DNA from: Photobacterium profundum SS9
GTDB lineage: Bacteria; Pseudomonadota; Gammaproteobacteria; Enterobacterales; Vibrionaceae
DNA: 64,000 nucleotides
Direction: 5' to 3'
NCBI RefSeq assembly: GCF_000196255.1
Contig: NC_006371.1
Span: 1,913,585-1,977,584 of the forward strand
Shown here: positions 36,605 through 45,542 of the stretch, piece by piece
Numbering within the stretch: position 1 is the stretch's first letter
Layout: each line of letters begins with the position of its first letter
Program-made: the position numbers and the translations under genes
The notes under the pieces: model-generated
Told to the model about the DNA's origin: nothing
What the model saw: the letters and a program-made list of their open reading frames with translations, nothing else
Database searches by the model: none

Positions 36605-37110
36605 ATGATCGTATCTCTCTATATTTTAATTATTATATTTGAATGTTTATTCCATTAAATATTAACTTTAGTAATCACTGTCACTTTATAAGTTAATTAT
36701 TTTTATAATGAATTTAACCTATCACAAACACGTTATTATTAATTATTTTGTAACCTTGCAGTTAAAAAGCAATTAATCACTTTAAATGCTTGCGTAATTA
36801 ATATGTCGCTATAGTAGGGTAAAAGAAATGTCGGAAATGTGACAAATATCAAGATATATCATTACTAGAAACAGTCTGAATTAATTAGAACTATTCATTA
36901 TTCGATTAAATATCCAGCTTTTTTCACACAATCTCACTTAGGCGGTCTATTTTTTATGATTGATTCGTCACTAGTGAATATTATCTCAGCCATCTCCTTT
37001 TTTATTCATTGGTATTTTGTTAAATATTGATAAGTTGATCACGATATTCATACCGTGCACCAATATCAGGTTAGAAGATCATCACTCAAAGTGCTTTTAA
37101 TTAATGCATA
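36605..37110 (-). promoter_or_regulatory. arcC upstream region with CRP/FNR-like site
   Basis: This 500-bp AT-rich gap holds no gene. AAATGTGACAAATATCAAGA at 36835-36854 corresponds to the site at 25391-25410 upstream of the triple-RidA gene, and the homology continues to about 37040 (blocks ATTCGATTAAATATCC, TGATTCGT and ATATTATCTCAG). FNR-family control of arginine fermentation genes is known in other bacteria, which fits. Confidence 0.55.
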
Positions 37111-37388
37111 TACCCAAGCTACCTCAAGATGCAGGATTCAGAGTGATCTCAGCGTGTTTAATTCAAGGAAAATGTGTGTAGGAATGGCATTCCGCTGGAG
37201 TAATACAATAAGTGCAACACATTTGACACAGAAGTAGATACGCTGAATCACTCCCGAAGGGCGAGTTTTGTTGGGCTCTATGCGGTGTTACTTATTTTCA
37301 ACGTAGAACGACTAGGTCTATAAATAAGTGCCTTGCCTAGAGCCCAACAAATTCTCGCTGAAACGAGCATCTTGAGGCAACTTGGGCA
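37111..37388. repeat. TACCC...GGGTA-family element, 278-bp full-length copy
   Basis: The left end is TACCCAAGCTACCTCAAGAT; the right end GAGGCAACTTGGGCA has one changed base in GGGTA. TA flanks are at 37109-37110 and 37389-37390. It is nearly identical to the copy at 57641-57902 except for an extra stretch around 37193-37212. It has no ORF of note, so it is a non-autonomous, MITE-like element. Confidence 0.85.
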
Positions 37389-37393
37389 TAGAT

Positions 37394-37426
37394 ACAAAAA
37401 CGCCGTGAAAATTCACGGCATTTTGT
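37394..37426 (-). terminator. Terminator of the second purA
   Basis: GCCGTGAAAATTCACGGC (37402-37419), flanked by A5 and T4, works in both directions and lies just after the purA reading frame. Confidence 0.78.
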
Positions 37427-37453
37427 AATATTGTTTTAAACAGTAATACCTAT

Positions 37454-38708
37454 CTAGCGATTGATCATTTGATCACGCTCTGGTCCTACAGATACCATCT
37501 TTACAGGTACACCCATTAGTTCTTCAATACGTAATACATATTTCTGTGCGGCTAATGGCAAGCTTTCAAATGTACGGCAGCCTGTAATATCTTCATCCCA
37601 AGCTTCTAATTGCTCGTAGATTGGCGCAAGAGCTGCTGTTTGAGGCCAGATTGGATTTTCACAGTGTTCACCATCATAAGCGACACAAATCTTAAGATCT
37701 GTCATACCACTTAGGCAATCAATTTTAGTTAAAGCAACCTCTGTCGCGGCCTGAAGCTCAACACCATTACGTGTTGCGACTGCATCAAAATAGCCCATAT
37801 CACGTGGACGACCTGTTACTGCACCATACTCGTTAGCTGCTTCACGGAAGTTATCTTGTTCAGCCATTGCTGTAATTAGCGTGCCAGTACCTACTGATGA
37901 ACTAAAAGACTTGGCAACGGCAATAACACGCTCAGGACGTAACGCAGGCAAACCACTACCAATACCAGCATAAGCAGCTGTCACATTTGATGATGTTGTC
38001 CAAGGATATTCACCAAACACAAGATCACGACCAGCACCAAGCTGTGCTTCAAACAATAACCCTTTATCTTGTGCTTGCAAGGCTTTTAGCGGCTCTGTAA
38101 CGTTACAAATAGCATCTTGCCAAGGTGCTGACACTTCTAATAACCACTCTGTCATTTCTTCTGCCGTTTGGCTAAATTCAAATGACGGGTACAAGGCTTT
38201 AAGTTGAGGCAATTTCCAATCTAACATGAACTTAATGCGCTCAAGTAGTACTTCTGGTTGCTTAAGCCAACCGACCAAGATACCTTTTTTCATAACTCGG
38301 TCGCCATAAGCGGGTGCTATGCCCTGACGTGTTGAACCGTATGCGCCATCACCTAAACGCTCTTCTTCTAGCGTATCTTCAATAGCATGGAGTGGAAGAC
38401 AAAGTGTTGCACGGTCGGAAATGCACATTTTAACATTTACGCCAGCAGCTTTAACTTCTGCTAATCTTCAGTAAAGGCGCAGGGCTTATCACCATGCCAG
38501 GACCTAGCACCGCAATACAGTCGGGGTTGAATACGCCGCTTGGTAGTTGGTGTAATTTGAATGTTCCGAAGTCATTAACAACGGTATGGCCTGCATTGTT
38601 ACCACCTTGAAAGCGAATACTTGCAGATGCACCACCTGCCAAATAATCTACAATGCGACCTTTACCTTCATCACCCCAGTTAGCACCAACAACAACAATA
38701 GACGACAT
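37454..38708 (-). pseudogene. purA: Adenylosuccinate synthetase paralogue, frameshifted
   Basis: The N-terminal part (38451-38708) has the PurA nucleotide loop GANWGDEGKGRIVDYL and NNAGHTVV. At about 38465 the frame shifts; the rest (LAEVKAAGVNVK, then 37454-38428) carries DRATLCLPLH, DGAYGSTRQGIAPAYGDR, GRPRDMGYFD and the C-terminal PVKMVSVGPERDQMI. One extra base, or two missing, around AAGATTAGC explains the break, so it is a recent lesion or a sequencing error. The joined protein, about 417 residues, is a divergent second PurA of the kind kept beside a LysR regulator. The enzyme makes adenylosuccinate from IMP, Asp and GTP. Confidence 0.85.
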
Positions 38709-38845
38709 AATTCATTCTCCTCAAAAGCGAAGTGCCTATCCTATCCCTTAAGGTTGAATATGAAAAATTAATTATAATTATCACCTTGATAAGAATTCCA
38801 TATGGGACTATGGTGCAGATGATCAAAAAACAGATAGGTAGTCAC

Positions 38846-39700
38846 ATGCTAGACATCCATTGGTTAAACACATTTGTTACCCTTGCCAAGCTTGAACATT
38901 TTGGTAAAACAGCCATTAAACTTCATATGACTCAGCCGAATGTTAGCCTTCATATCAAACAGTTAGAAAAGAGTACGCATGTAAAACTGATTGAACGAAA
39001 TCCATTTAGATTGACCCAAGCGGGCGCACGTTTATTGCAAAGTGCACAAAATACCTTAATGGAACTGCAGACTTGTCAGGCTGATCTGAATGCCATCAAT
39101 GATCTAAGCCAAGGCACATTGACCTTAGCCGCTAGTGATATAATTTCACGTTTATTGTTGATCTCGCCTTTTCAATCGTTCAAAAAAGAATACCCCGGCA
39201 TTGACCTATCGTTACTCAACACAACCTCAGCCCAAGCTGCCGACTTAGTAAAAAGTGCAAAAGCAGATCTTGGTTTTGTTATCGCCCAAAAAGAAAGCCA
39301 GCCACTCCACTTCACTGAATTACATCAGGTCAAATGGTGTGCACTGGGTAATGGATTAAAAGAAGAGCCCACCCTTATTCTGTTAGGTCACGATACCCGA
39401 ACGCGTGATTTGATTGATTTGGCACTGCCTAGCCTGCAATTACCCAGCTATCGCGTCATGGAAGTTGGTAGTGTTGATGCACAAATCGACTGGGCAGAGG
39501 CTGGATTTGGTGTCGCAATCGTTCCGGCTTTTTCGCTACACCCTAAACTTAATCTACAAACGACCATAACCCCGTTACCCGACTTCCCAACCACCAGCTT
39601 GGGCTATATTGTTCGTCAAAACCAAGTGCTTTCACGTGCTATCAAACAACTGTTGCATTGGGTCGCTGAAGAAATACAGCGCTCACAACATAGAGCCTAA
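38846..39700 (+). CDS. LysR-family regulator divergent from the second purA
   Basis: The frame is open from 38732, but ATG 38846 (MLDIHWLNTFVTLAKLEHF) is the usual LysR start and precedes the helix-turn-helix (GKTAIKLHMTQPNVSLHIKQLEKS). The effector domain follows from about residue 90 (LTLAASDIISRLLL). Length is 284 residues. It probably regulates the purA paralogue, 137 bp away on the other strand. A shared terminator lies downstream. Confidence 0.87.
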   Translation: MLDIHWLNTFVTLAKLEHFGKTAIKLHMTQPNVSLHIKQLEKSTHVKLIERNPFRLTQAGARLLQSAQNTLMELQTCQADLNAINDLSQGTLTLAASDIISRLLLISPFQSFKKEYPGIDLSLLNTTSAQAADLVKSAKADLGFVIAQKESQPLHFTELHQVKWCALGNGLKEEPTLILLGHDTRTRDLIDLALPSLQLPSYRVMEVGSVDAQIDWAEAGFGVAIVPAFSLHPKLNLQTTITPLPDFPTTSLGYIVRQNQVLSRAIKQLLHWVAEEIQRSQHRA

Positions 39701-39739
39701 ATCTGACACTCAATAGATACGTTTAATACCAATAAAAAA

Positions 39740-39768
39740 CGCCTCTGTCAGAGTAACCAACAGAGGCG
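39740..39768. terminator. Bidirectional terminator between the LysR gene and proV
   Basis: CGCCTCTGT and ACAGAGGCG pair around an 11-base loop, with A6 before and GCTTTAG after. Confidence 0.82.
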
Positions 39769-39800
39769 CTTTAGTGTGCTTCATAAATTAAGAGACTAAT

Positions 39801-41084
39801 TTATGCTGCTTTGTTATTACCCGATGTGTCATCTTTATTACTAAAGGGCTTTTTTGTATCACTATCAGTCTCTTTGTCAGATGCTGTGCTTTGTTCACTC
39901 AGAACTTCAGCTAAAGTTGAACGCGACAATCGCCCTTCCACTTCACCCTCTGCATTCAATACTGGTAACGGGTGATCGCTCTCTAGTGTTTCAGGAATCA
40001 CCGCTTCCAACAATGCATCTGTTTGTACTGAAGGCACGTCTTCTAACATAGATTCATCAATCGCATTGCCATAATCCGCTTTCTTAACATTTTCGAGCGT
40101 TTCTTGCGTGATAACCCCTTGGTAGCCCTCATCGTTAATGAAGTAACCGTAATCATCTTTCGCTTTACGCATTTCCGCGACGGCTTCACCAATCGTTTCA
40201 GCCGAAATTCTCACGACTTGTGGTTTCATCACTGTTTCTACCGTCAAGGCACGTGCACGGTTAACGTCTTTAACAAATGCTTCTACGTAATCATCAGCTG
40301 GGTTCAACAATATATCGACTGGCTCACCTTGTTGGACCAACACACCATCACGCAAAATTGCAATTTTATCGCCCAAGCGTAGTGCTTCATCTAAATCATG
40401 GGTAATAAATACGATCGTTTTATGCAGTTTTTCTTGTAGCTCAATAAGCTGATCTTGCATCTCACTACGAATCAGTGGGTCGAGCGCTGAAAAAGCTTCA
40501 TCCATTAACAAAATGTCTGCATCAGTACATAAAGCACGGGCTAACCCCACACGCTGTTGCTGCCCACCCGATAACTGTGATGGATACTGCTTTGCATACC
40601 CACCCAAGCCGACGGTTTCAAGCCATTCATGAGCGCGAGCTTCCCAATCATTTTTACTCAAGCCTTGAATTTGTAAGCCATAACCAATGTTTTGCAACAC
40701 AGTACGGTGTGGCATCAATCCAAATCGCTGGAATACCATCGACATTTTATGACGGCGAAAGTCTTGTAGCCCTTTTTCATTCAGGCTCATCACATCGGTT
40801 CCCGCAATTTCGATCACACCTTCGGTGGGATCAATCAAGCGGTTAAAGTGACGAATAAGTGTCGATTTACCGGAACCAGACAGACCCATGACGACAAAAA
40901 TTTCACCCGGATTGATATCCAAATTGATATCACAAAGCCCAACGGTGTGACCCGTTTCAGCCAAAATATCTTCTTTCGATTTCCCAGCTTTCACTTGTTT
41001 CAGCACGGCTTTCGCATTGGGTCCAAATACTTTGTACAGATTTTTGACCCGAATAAGCGGTTTTATTTGTGATTTATCCGTCAT
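39801..41084 (-). CDS. proV: Glycine betaine/proline ABC transporter, ATP-binding protein
   Basis: The 427-residue ATPase has Walker A GLSGSGKST, Q-loop VFQRFGLMPH, signature LSGGQQQRVGLARAL, Walker B ILLMDEAFSALDP and switch His in FITHDLDEAL. A C-terminal region with two CBS-like modules (about 280-395), the osmosensing part of ProV/OpuA, is followed by a charged tail. It is the last gene of the operon, 1 bp after proW. Confidence 0.93.
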   Translation of the reverse strand: MTDKSQIKPLIRVKNLYKVFGPNAKAVLKQVKAGKSKEDILAETGHTVGLCDINLDINPGEIFVVMGLSGSGKSTLIRHFNRLIDPTEGVIEIAGTDVMSLNEKGLQDFRRHKMSMVFQRFGLMPHRTVLQNIGYGLQIQGLSKNDWEARAHEWLETVGLGGYAKQYPSQLSGGQQQRVGLARALCTDADILLMDEAFSALDPLIRSEMQDQLIELQEKLHKTIVFITHDLDEALRLGDKIAILRDGVLVQQGEPVDILLNPADDYVEAFVKDVNRARALTVETVMKPQVVRISAETIGEAVAEMRKAKDDYGYFINDEGYQGVITQETLENVKKADYGNAIDESMLEDVPSVQTDALLEAVIPETLESDHPLPVLNAEGEVEGRLSRSTLAEVLSEQSTASDKETDSDTKKPFSNKDDTSGNNKAA

Positions 41085-41085
41085 A

Positions 41086-41976
41086 TTAGCGACCTCCTAA
41101 ATGCTGTTGGGTACGCTTTGCATAGCCCTGAGAAATACGATCAAAAATGATGGCTAATGCCACAATCGCTAAACCGTTAAGTAAGCCTAAAGTAAAGTAT
41201 TGGTTAGTAATGGATTTAAGTACAGGTTGTCCTAATCCTTTAACACCGATCATTGAAGCGATAACAACCATGGCGAGTGCCATCATGATAGTTTGGTTGA
41301 TACCCGCCATGATATTCGGCATAGCCAACGGGATCTGCACGCCAAATAAGCGTTGCATAGGGCTTGCTCCGTAAGCGGTGGCAGCTTCAAGCACTTCCTC
41401 ATCCACTAAACGAATACCAAGGTTAGTCAGACGAATAACGGGCGGCACTGCATAGATCACCACGGCAATCACACCTGGTATTTTACCAATACCCAATAAC
41501 ATAACGACCGGAATCAAATACACAAATGCGGGCATAGTTTGCATAATATCGAGCATTGGCGTAACAACTGATTGCACCCTATTGGATCGTGCCATCGCAA
41601 TACCAATGGGTATTCCCACCCCGATGGCGACCATGGTTGAGACTAAAATAATACTCATGGTACGCATGGTGTTATCCCACATCCCAAATACACCAATCAG
41701 TGTAAAGGCGACAACAACCCCAACGGTTAATTTCCAAGAACGGCTCGCCATAAACGCAAAGCCAGCCAACACGCCAATAACAATCCACCATGGCGTGCCT
41801 AATAATAGTTTTTCAAACCAGATAAGGAACGATAACAGAGGGTCGAAGAAGGCTTCGATATTGTCACCGTATTCACGAGAAAAGGAGCGGTAAGCACCAT
41901 CGAGCGTTTTACGAATTTCGAGCAGTTGATAGCGATCAAGCTGCGGAATTTCCGTTAACCATGATTTATCTGACAT
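41086..41976 (-). CDS. proW: Glycine betaine/proline ABC transporter, permease
   Basis: The permease has about six to seven helices and the EAA-type loop (EAATAYGASPMQRLFGVQIPLAMPNIMAG). I chose ATG 41976 (MSDKSWLTEIPQLDRY), preceded by GGAAG; an upstream in-frame ATG at 42012 overlaps the intercistronic hairpin. Length is 296 residues. It follows proX after a hairpin and precedes proV by one base. Confidence 0.93.
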   Translation of the reverse strand: MSDKSWLTEIPQLDRYQLLEIRKTLDGAYRSFSREYGDNIEAFFDPLLSFLIWFEKLLLGTPWWIVIGVLAGFAFMASRSWKLTVGVVVAFTLIGVFGMWDNTMRTMSIILVSTMVAIGVGIPIGIAMARSNRVQSVVTPMLDIMQTMPAFVYLIPVVMLLGIGKIPGVIAVVIYAVPPVIRLTNLGIRLVDEEVLEAATAYGASPMQRLFGVQIPLAMPNIMAGINQTIMMALAMVVIASMIGVKGLGQPVLKSITNQYFTLGLLNGLAIVALAIIFDRISQGYAKRTQQHLGGR

Positions 41977-42002
41977 AACAATTTCTTCCCTAAAAATGCA
42001 AA

Positions 42003-42026
42003 AGCCCGACAATCAATTGTCGGGCT
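42003..42026 (-). terminator. Intra-operon hairpin between proX and proW
   Basis: AGCCCGACAATC and its complement form a perfect 24-base palindromic stem, followed on the minus strand by TTTGCATTTTT. Its place suggests partial termination, so that the abundant binding protein is made in excess over the membrane parts, a common arrangement in ABC operons. Confidence 0.75.
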
Positions 42027-42036
42027 CTATAAAGGT

Positions 42037-43035
42037 TTACAGCGCTGCTAACGCTTTTTTCACTTTGTCCGCTGTTTCAGGACTGACCCATGTCATCCAA
42101 ATGTCTGGGTTTTCATTCAAAAAATGCTCTGCAGCAAATTCACCATCGGCTTGATTATCTTCCATCCATGCCAATAGTGCGTTCATCTTCGCATTGGTAA
42201 ATGAACGTATAGATAGGTATTCCATCGCCGCTGGTGCACGTTTCGCAAAGGTCTCGGTCACTACCGTATCAACGGGTGATGGTGGGTACATGGTCGGTTT
42301 TGGATCCAAACAATCTTCGTTAGAGATACAGTCTGTAAATTGCTTTTCATCAATACCTGAGCCGAAATCGACTTTCACCATTTTGTATTTGCCCAATACC
42401 GCTGTTGGTGCCCAATAATAACCAAACCATGCTTCTTCACGTTCATATGCTTTGGCAATCGAACCCGATAGACCCGCACCTGAACCCGGATCAATCAAAT
42501 CAAAACCTGATTTATCCAACTCTAGAGCATTGAATAAATGGCCCGCAGAAATCTGACAGTTCCACCCCGCAGGACAAGTCATAAAAGCAGATTTATCTGG
42601 GTCTTCTGGGTGCTCAAACAGTTTAGCGTTGGCCTTTATACCTTCAATAGTCGCAAGGGTCGGATCTTTTTGAACCATATATGCCGGCACCCAAAAACCT
42701 TCTTCCCCACCTTCAGATAAGCTAGAACCCGCATAACGAATACGCCCCTCTTCAACACCTTTGTCGAGAGCCGCTTTCATCGAATTACTCCAGAATTCTG
42801 GCGCAATATCTGGCTGCCCTTTTTCGACCATAGATGATCCCGTTGGCATCGTGTCGCCCGGTACCAATTCAGCATCACACCCGTAGCCGTGATCTAAGAT
42901 AAAACGATCCACATTGGCAATTAATGTTGCTGAATTCCAATTCATGTCTGCGATGGTCACTTTGCCACACTCTTCAGCAGAAACGGTGAACGACGCAGTG
43001 GCTAAAACAAGCGATGCAGCAAGAATTTTACGCAT
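42037..43035 (-). CDS. proX: Glycine betaine/proline ABC transporter, periplasmic binding protein
   Basis: The 332-residue protein starts at ATG 43035 (MRKILAASLVLATASFTVSA), with a Sec signal cleaved before EECG; an upstream in-frame ATG at 43062 is less likely. It has the OpuAC fold with Trp-rich ligand positions (NWNSATLIANV, EFWSNSMKAAL, GYYWAPTAVLG). The ligand is glycine betaine or a related compound. It is the first gene of the X-W-V operon, with AAGGA before the start. Confidence 0.92.
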   Translation of the reverse strand: MRKILAASLVLATASFTVSAEECGKVTIADMNWNSATLIANVDRFILDHGYGCDAELVPGDTMPTGSSMVEKGQPDIAPEFWSNSMKAALDKGVEEGRIRYAGSSLSEGGEEGFWVPAYMVQKDPTLATIEGIKANAKLFEHPEDPDKSAFMTCPAGWNCQISAGHLFNALELDKSGFDLIDPGSGAGLSGSIAKAYEREEAWFGYYWAPTAVLGKYKMVKVDFGSGIDEKQFTDCISNEDCLDPKPTMYPPSPVDTVVTETFAKRAPAAMEYLSIRSFTNAKMNALLAWMEDNQADGEFAAEHFLNENPDIWMTWVSPETADKVKKALAAL

Positions 43036-43419
43036 AAAAATATCCTTATTTAAGGGTTTCATTCCTTACAAACCTTTCAATAGCTTACATGAATATCGTT
43101 AAATTGTATCAAACATATTTTGTCATCTAATCAATTATCAGCGAAAAACATGAAATATATAGTGAATTAATGCGCCTCTTCACAATAAATCAACAAAAAA
43201 ATGTTTAGTACTGTAATTATTACAGCTATCAACAATTACCCACCAAGTTCCTTCCTAACAGCCGTATCAACTAATGAACGAGTGCAAATTCACTTTCGCT
43301 CTCTGGTATTCAATGAGAAAGTTAATGATGATTCTATCGTTACAAAAACAAACTCATTTTTTGTCGAGTCTGTCACATTTATTGATTAGAATAGACGCAT
43401 TAGTATTTTCTTATAGTGG
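43036..43419. other. Divergent promoter region proX / HAD phosphatase
   Basis: This 380-bp AT-rich gap must carry the promoters of the osmoprotectant operon and of the phosphatase. A 62-codon frame at 43201-43389 has no ribosome site and no recognisable features, so I do not call it. Confidence 0.5.
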
Positions 43420-44238
43420 ATGAACAACATGTATAAACTGGTTGCATTAGATATGGATGGCACCCTGCTTAATAGTCAGGGAAAGATTTCTGAAAAAACA
43501 AAACAAACCATTGCGGCAGCACGTGAAAAAGGCATTGTGGTGGTATTAGCGTCAGGGCGACCACTTGAAGGAATGACTGATGCGCTCAATGAATTAAACA
43601 TGACGAGCAATGACGATTACGTTTTATGCTACAACGGTTCATTAGTTCAGCGAGTTGAAAGCCAAAGTGTTATTCGCAGCCAGCTATTATTAGGCAGTGA
43701 TGCAAAAAACATCGCTAGCCTAAGCCATGATTTTGGTGTTCACGTCCACGGATTTTCTCGCCGCCAAGGTTTAATCACTCCAGAAAACAACCACTACACC
43801 CAACATGAAGCGACCATCAACGGTCTTGCTATTACTGAAATAGATTTCGCCGAATTAGATAACAACGAAGAAATCTTAAAAGTAATGATGATTGATGAGC
43901 CCGAGTTATTATCAAAGGCTATCGCTCAATTACCTGCGGCATTATACGATCAATACACCATCGTACAGAGTGCACCGTTTTTCTTGGAGTTTATGAACAA
44001 AAACAGCAATAAGGGGGCGGGCGTAAAAGCGTTAGCAGAGCATCTAGGCATCGATGCGAGTGAAGTCATTTGCATGGGCGATGCGGGAAATGATCATCAC
44101 ATGTTGGAATATGCAGGGCTTGGTATTGCCATGGGTAACGCAACCGACGATACCAAAGCGATTGCGAACTATATTACTGATAGTAACAATGACGATGGTG
44201 TTGCTACCGCAATAGAGAAGTTTATTCTTAACGCTTAA
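43420..44238 (+). CDS. HAD-superfamily (Cof-type) sugar phosphatase, YidA-like
   Basis: The 272-residue class IIB HAD phosphatase shows motif I LDMDGTLL, motif II VLASGRP, the motif III Lys in NSNKGAGVKALAEHLG, and motif IV MGDAGNDHHML. The sequence follows YidA closely, which hydrolyses sugar phosphates. ATG 43429 (MYKLVALDMDG) is an alternative start. It is a single gene with a terminator at 44265. Confidence 0.9.
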   Translation: MNNMYKLVALDMDGTLLNSQGKISEKTKQTIAAAREKGIVVVLASGRPLEGMTDALNELNMTSNDDYVLCYNGSLVQRVESQSVIRSQLLLGSDAKNIASLSHDFGVHVHGFSRRQGLITPENNHYTQHEATINGLAITEIDFAELDNNEEILKVMMIDEPELLSKAIAQLPAALYDQYTIVQSAPFFLEFMNKNSNKGAGVKALAEHLGIDASEVICMGDAGNDHHMLEYAGLGIAMGNATDDTKAIANYITDSNNDDGVATAIEKFILNA

Positions 44239-44264
44239 TTATAAATTTATAACTCAACCAGAAA

Positions 44265-44306
44265 AGTGAAGGTTGCGCTTATCATCGTATTAGGCCTTCG
44301 CTTTTT
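44265..44306 (+). terminator. Terminator after the HAD phosphatase
   Basis: AGTGAAGG and CCTTCGCT pair (one G-T) around a 22-base loop and are followed by T5 and TCT. Confidence 0.65.
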
Positions 44307-44369
44307 TCTATTTTATTCCACTATGCTTATTTAAAACATAGGGTGACACTTAACGGAATGGAGTGAAAA

Positions 44370-45542
44370 ATGTCTGACGAGAACATGCCTAAGGTGCAGG
44401 TTGAGCCAAGGGAAAGGATCGCATCTAAATCAGGAAAGCCCAAACGTGTCAAAAAAGTGCGTGTCAAAAAAGAGAAATCCCCGCCCAATAAAGTAAAACG
44501 CTTAACAACGTTTGTACTTGCTTTATGTCTTGGTTTATTTGTTTTCTATATTGCCGCCGACCGTATTATCCCATCTACAGATATGGCACGTGTTCGTGGC
44601 TTTGTTATTCCTATTACACCATTAGTCTCTGGACGGTTAGCCGAAGTCACCGTAGAGCCCAATGAGATTGTTAACCCTGGCGATATTTTGGTGAAAATTG
44701 ATTCTGCTGATTATGAACTCGCTATTCAGGAAGCAGAACAAGGGTTAGTCAATGCTGGGAAAAGTGTTGGCGTACAAACTGCGTCCATTGCTTCAGCCCA
44801 AGCCAAATTAACTGACGCATTAGCCAATCAAGCCCACTTACGAGCACAAGCCACACGTATATTAACCATGGAAAAAAAAGGCATTGTCTCGAAATCTGAT
44901 GCCGATAAAACACGCGCTTCACTTGCCAGTGCGAAAGCACAAGTAGAAGCTGCACAAGCTGGTATAGAACAAGCAAAGAAACAGCTAGGCTCAACTGGTA
45001 ATGAAAATAGTGAAGTAAAATCAGCCTTATTAAAATTACAAAAAGCACAACTTGATTTAGATCGCACGGTCATCAGGGCACCAGCGATTGGTGGCGTAAC
45101 AAACTTCCGTTTAGATGAAGGGTTTTACGCCCAAGCAGGCCAACCGTTATTCACCTTTGTTTCGGGTGAAGACGTTTGGATTGATGCCTATTTTCGTGAA
45201 AACAGTATTGGCAACATGAAAGTTGGCGATAGCGTCGACATCGTTTTGGATTATGCTCCTGGTCGCGTTTTTGCAGGAAAAATAGCAGGCATTGATTGGG
45301 GCATTAGCTGGGGAGAAAATGAACAAGCAGGTAAACTCGCCGCCGTTACGTCTCAAACAGGTTGGCTACGACAGACTCAACGATTCCCGGTGACGATTCG
45401 GTTTGATGATGAAACAGCCCGAGGTTTTCGTCGAGTAGGTGGCCAAGCCGACATCATTGTATATACCGAGCAATCTTCAATTATGAATACGTTTGGTCGG
45501 GTATGGATTCGTATAATGAGCTGGTTATCTTATGTCCGTTAA
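44370..45542 (+). CDS. HlyD/EmrA-type membrane fusion protein
   Basis: The 390 residues have a very basic cytoplasmic N-terminus (residues 1-45, KRVKKVRVKKEK), a membrane helix (about 48-68), a lipoyl half (VSGRLAEVTVEPNEIVNPGDILVKID), an alpha-helical hairpin (about 110-230) and a beta-barrel domain (RAPAIGGVTNFRLDEGFYA). GGAGTG precedes the ATG. It overlaps the following DUF2955 gene by 11 bp; such pairs form efflux systems for small aromatic or toxic compounds, like AaeA/AaeB and YibH-type systems. Confidence 0.87.
   Translation: MSDENMPKVQVEPRERIASKSGKPKRVKKVRVKKEKSPPNKVKRLTTFVLALCLGLFVFYIAADRIIPSTDMARVRGFVIPITPLVSGRLAEVTVEPNEIVNPGDILVKIDSADYELAIQEAEQGLVNAGKSVGVQTASIASAQAKLTDALANQAHLRAQATRILTMEKKGIVSKSDADKTRASLASAKAQVEAAQAGIEQAKKQLGSTGNENSEVKSALLKLQKAQLDLDRTVIRAPAIGGVTNFRLDEGFYAQAGQPLFTFVSGEDVWIDAYFRENSIGNMKVGDSVDIVLDYAPGRVFAGKIAGIDWGISWGENEQAGKLAAVTSQTGWLRQTQRFPVTIRFDDETARGFRRVGGQADIIVYTEQSSIMNTFGRVWIRIMSWLSYVR

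Noticed and set aside
36880..36920. ArgR boxes upstream of arcC (TGAATTAAT...ATTCATTATTC)
   Set aside because: The half-site spacing does not fit the ARG box well; I report only the CRP/FNR-like site.
37055..37237. 60-codon frame overlapping the repeat at 37111
   Set aside because: It consists mainly of repeat sequence, is not open in the sister copy at 57641, and has no ribosome site.
43201..43389. 62-codon frame upstream of the HAD phosphatase
   Set aside because: No ribosome site, no recognisable composition; it lies in a divergent promoter region.
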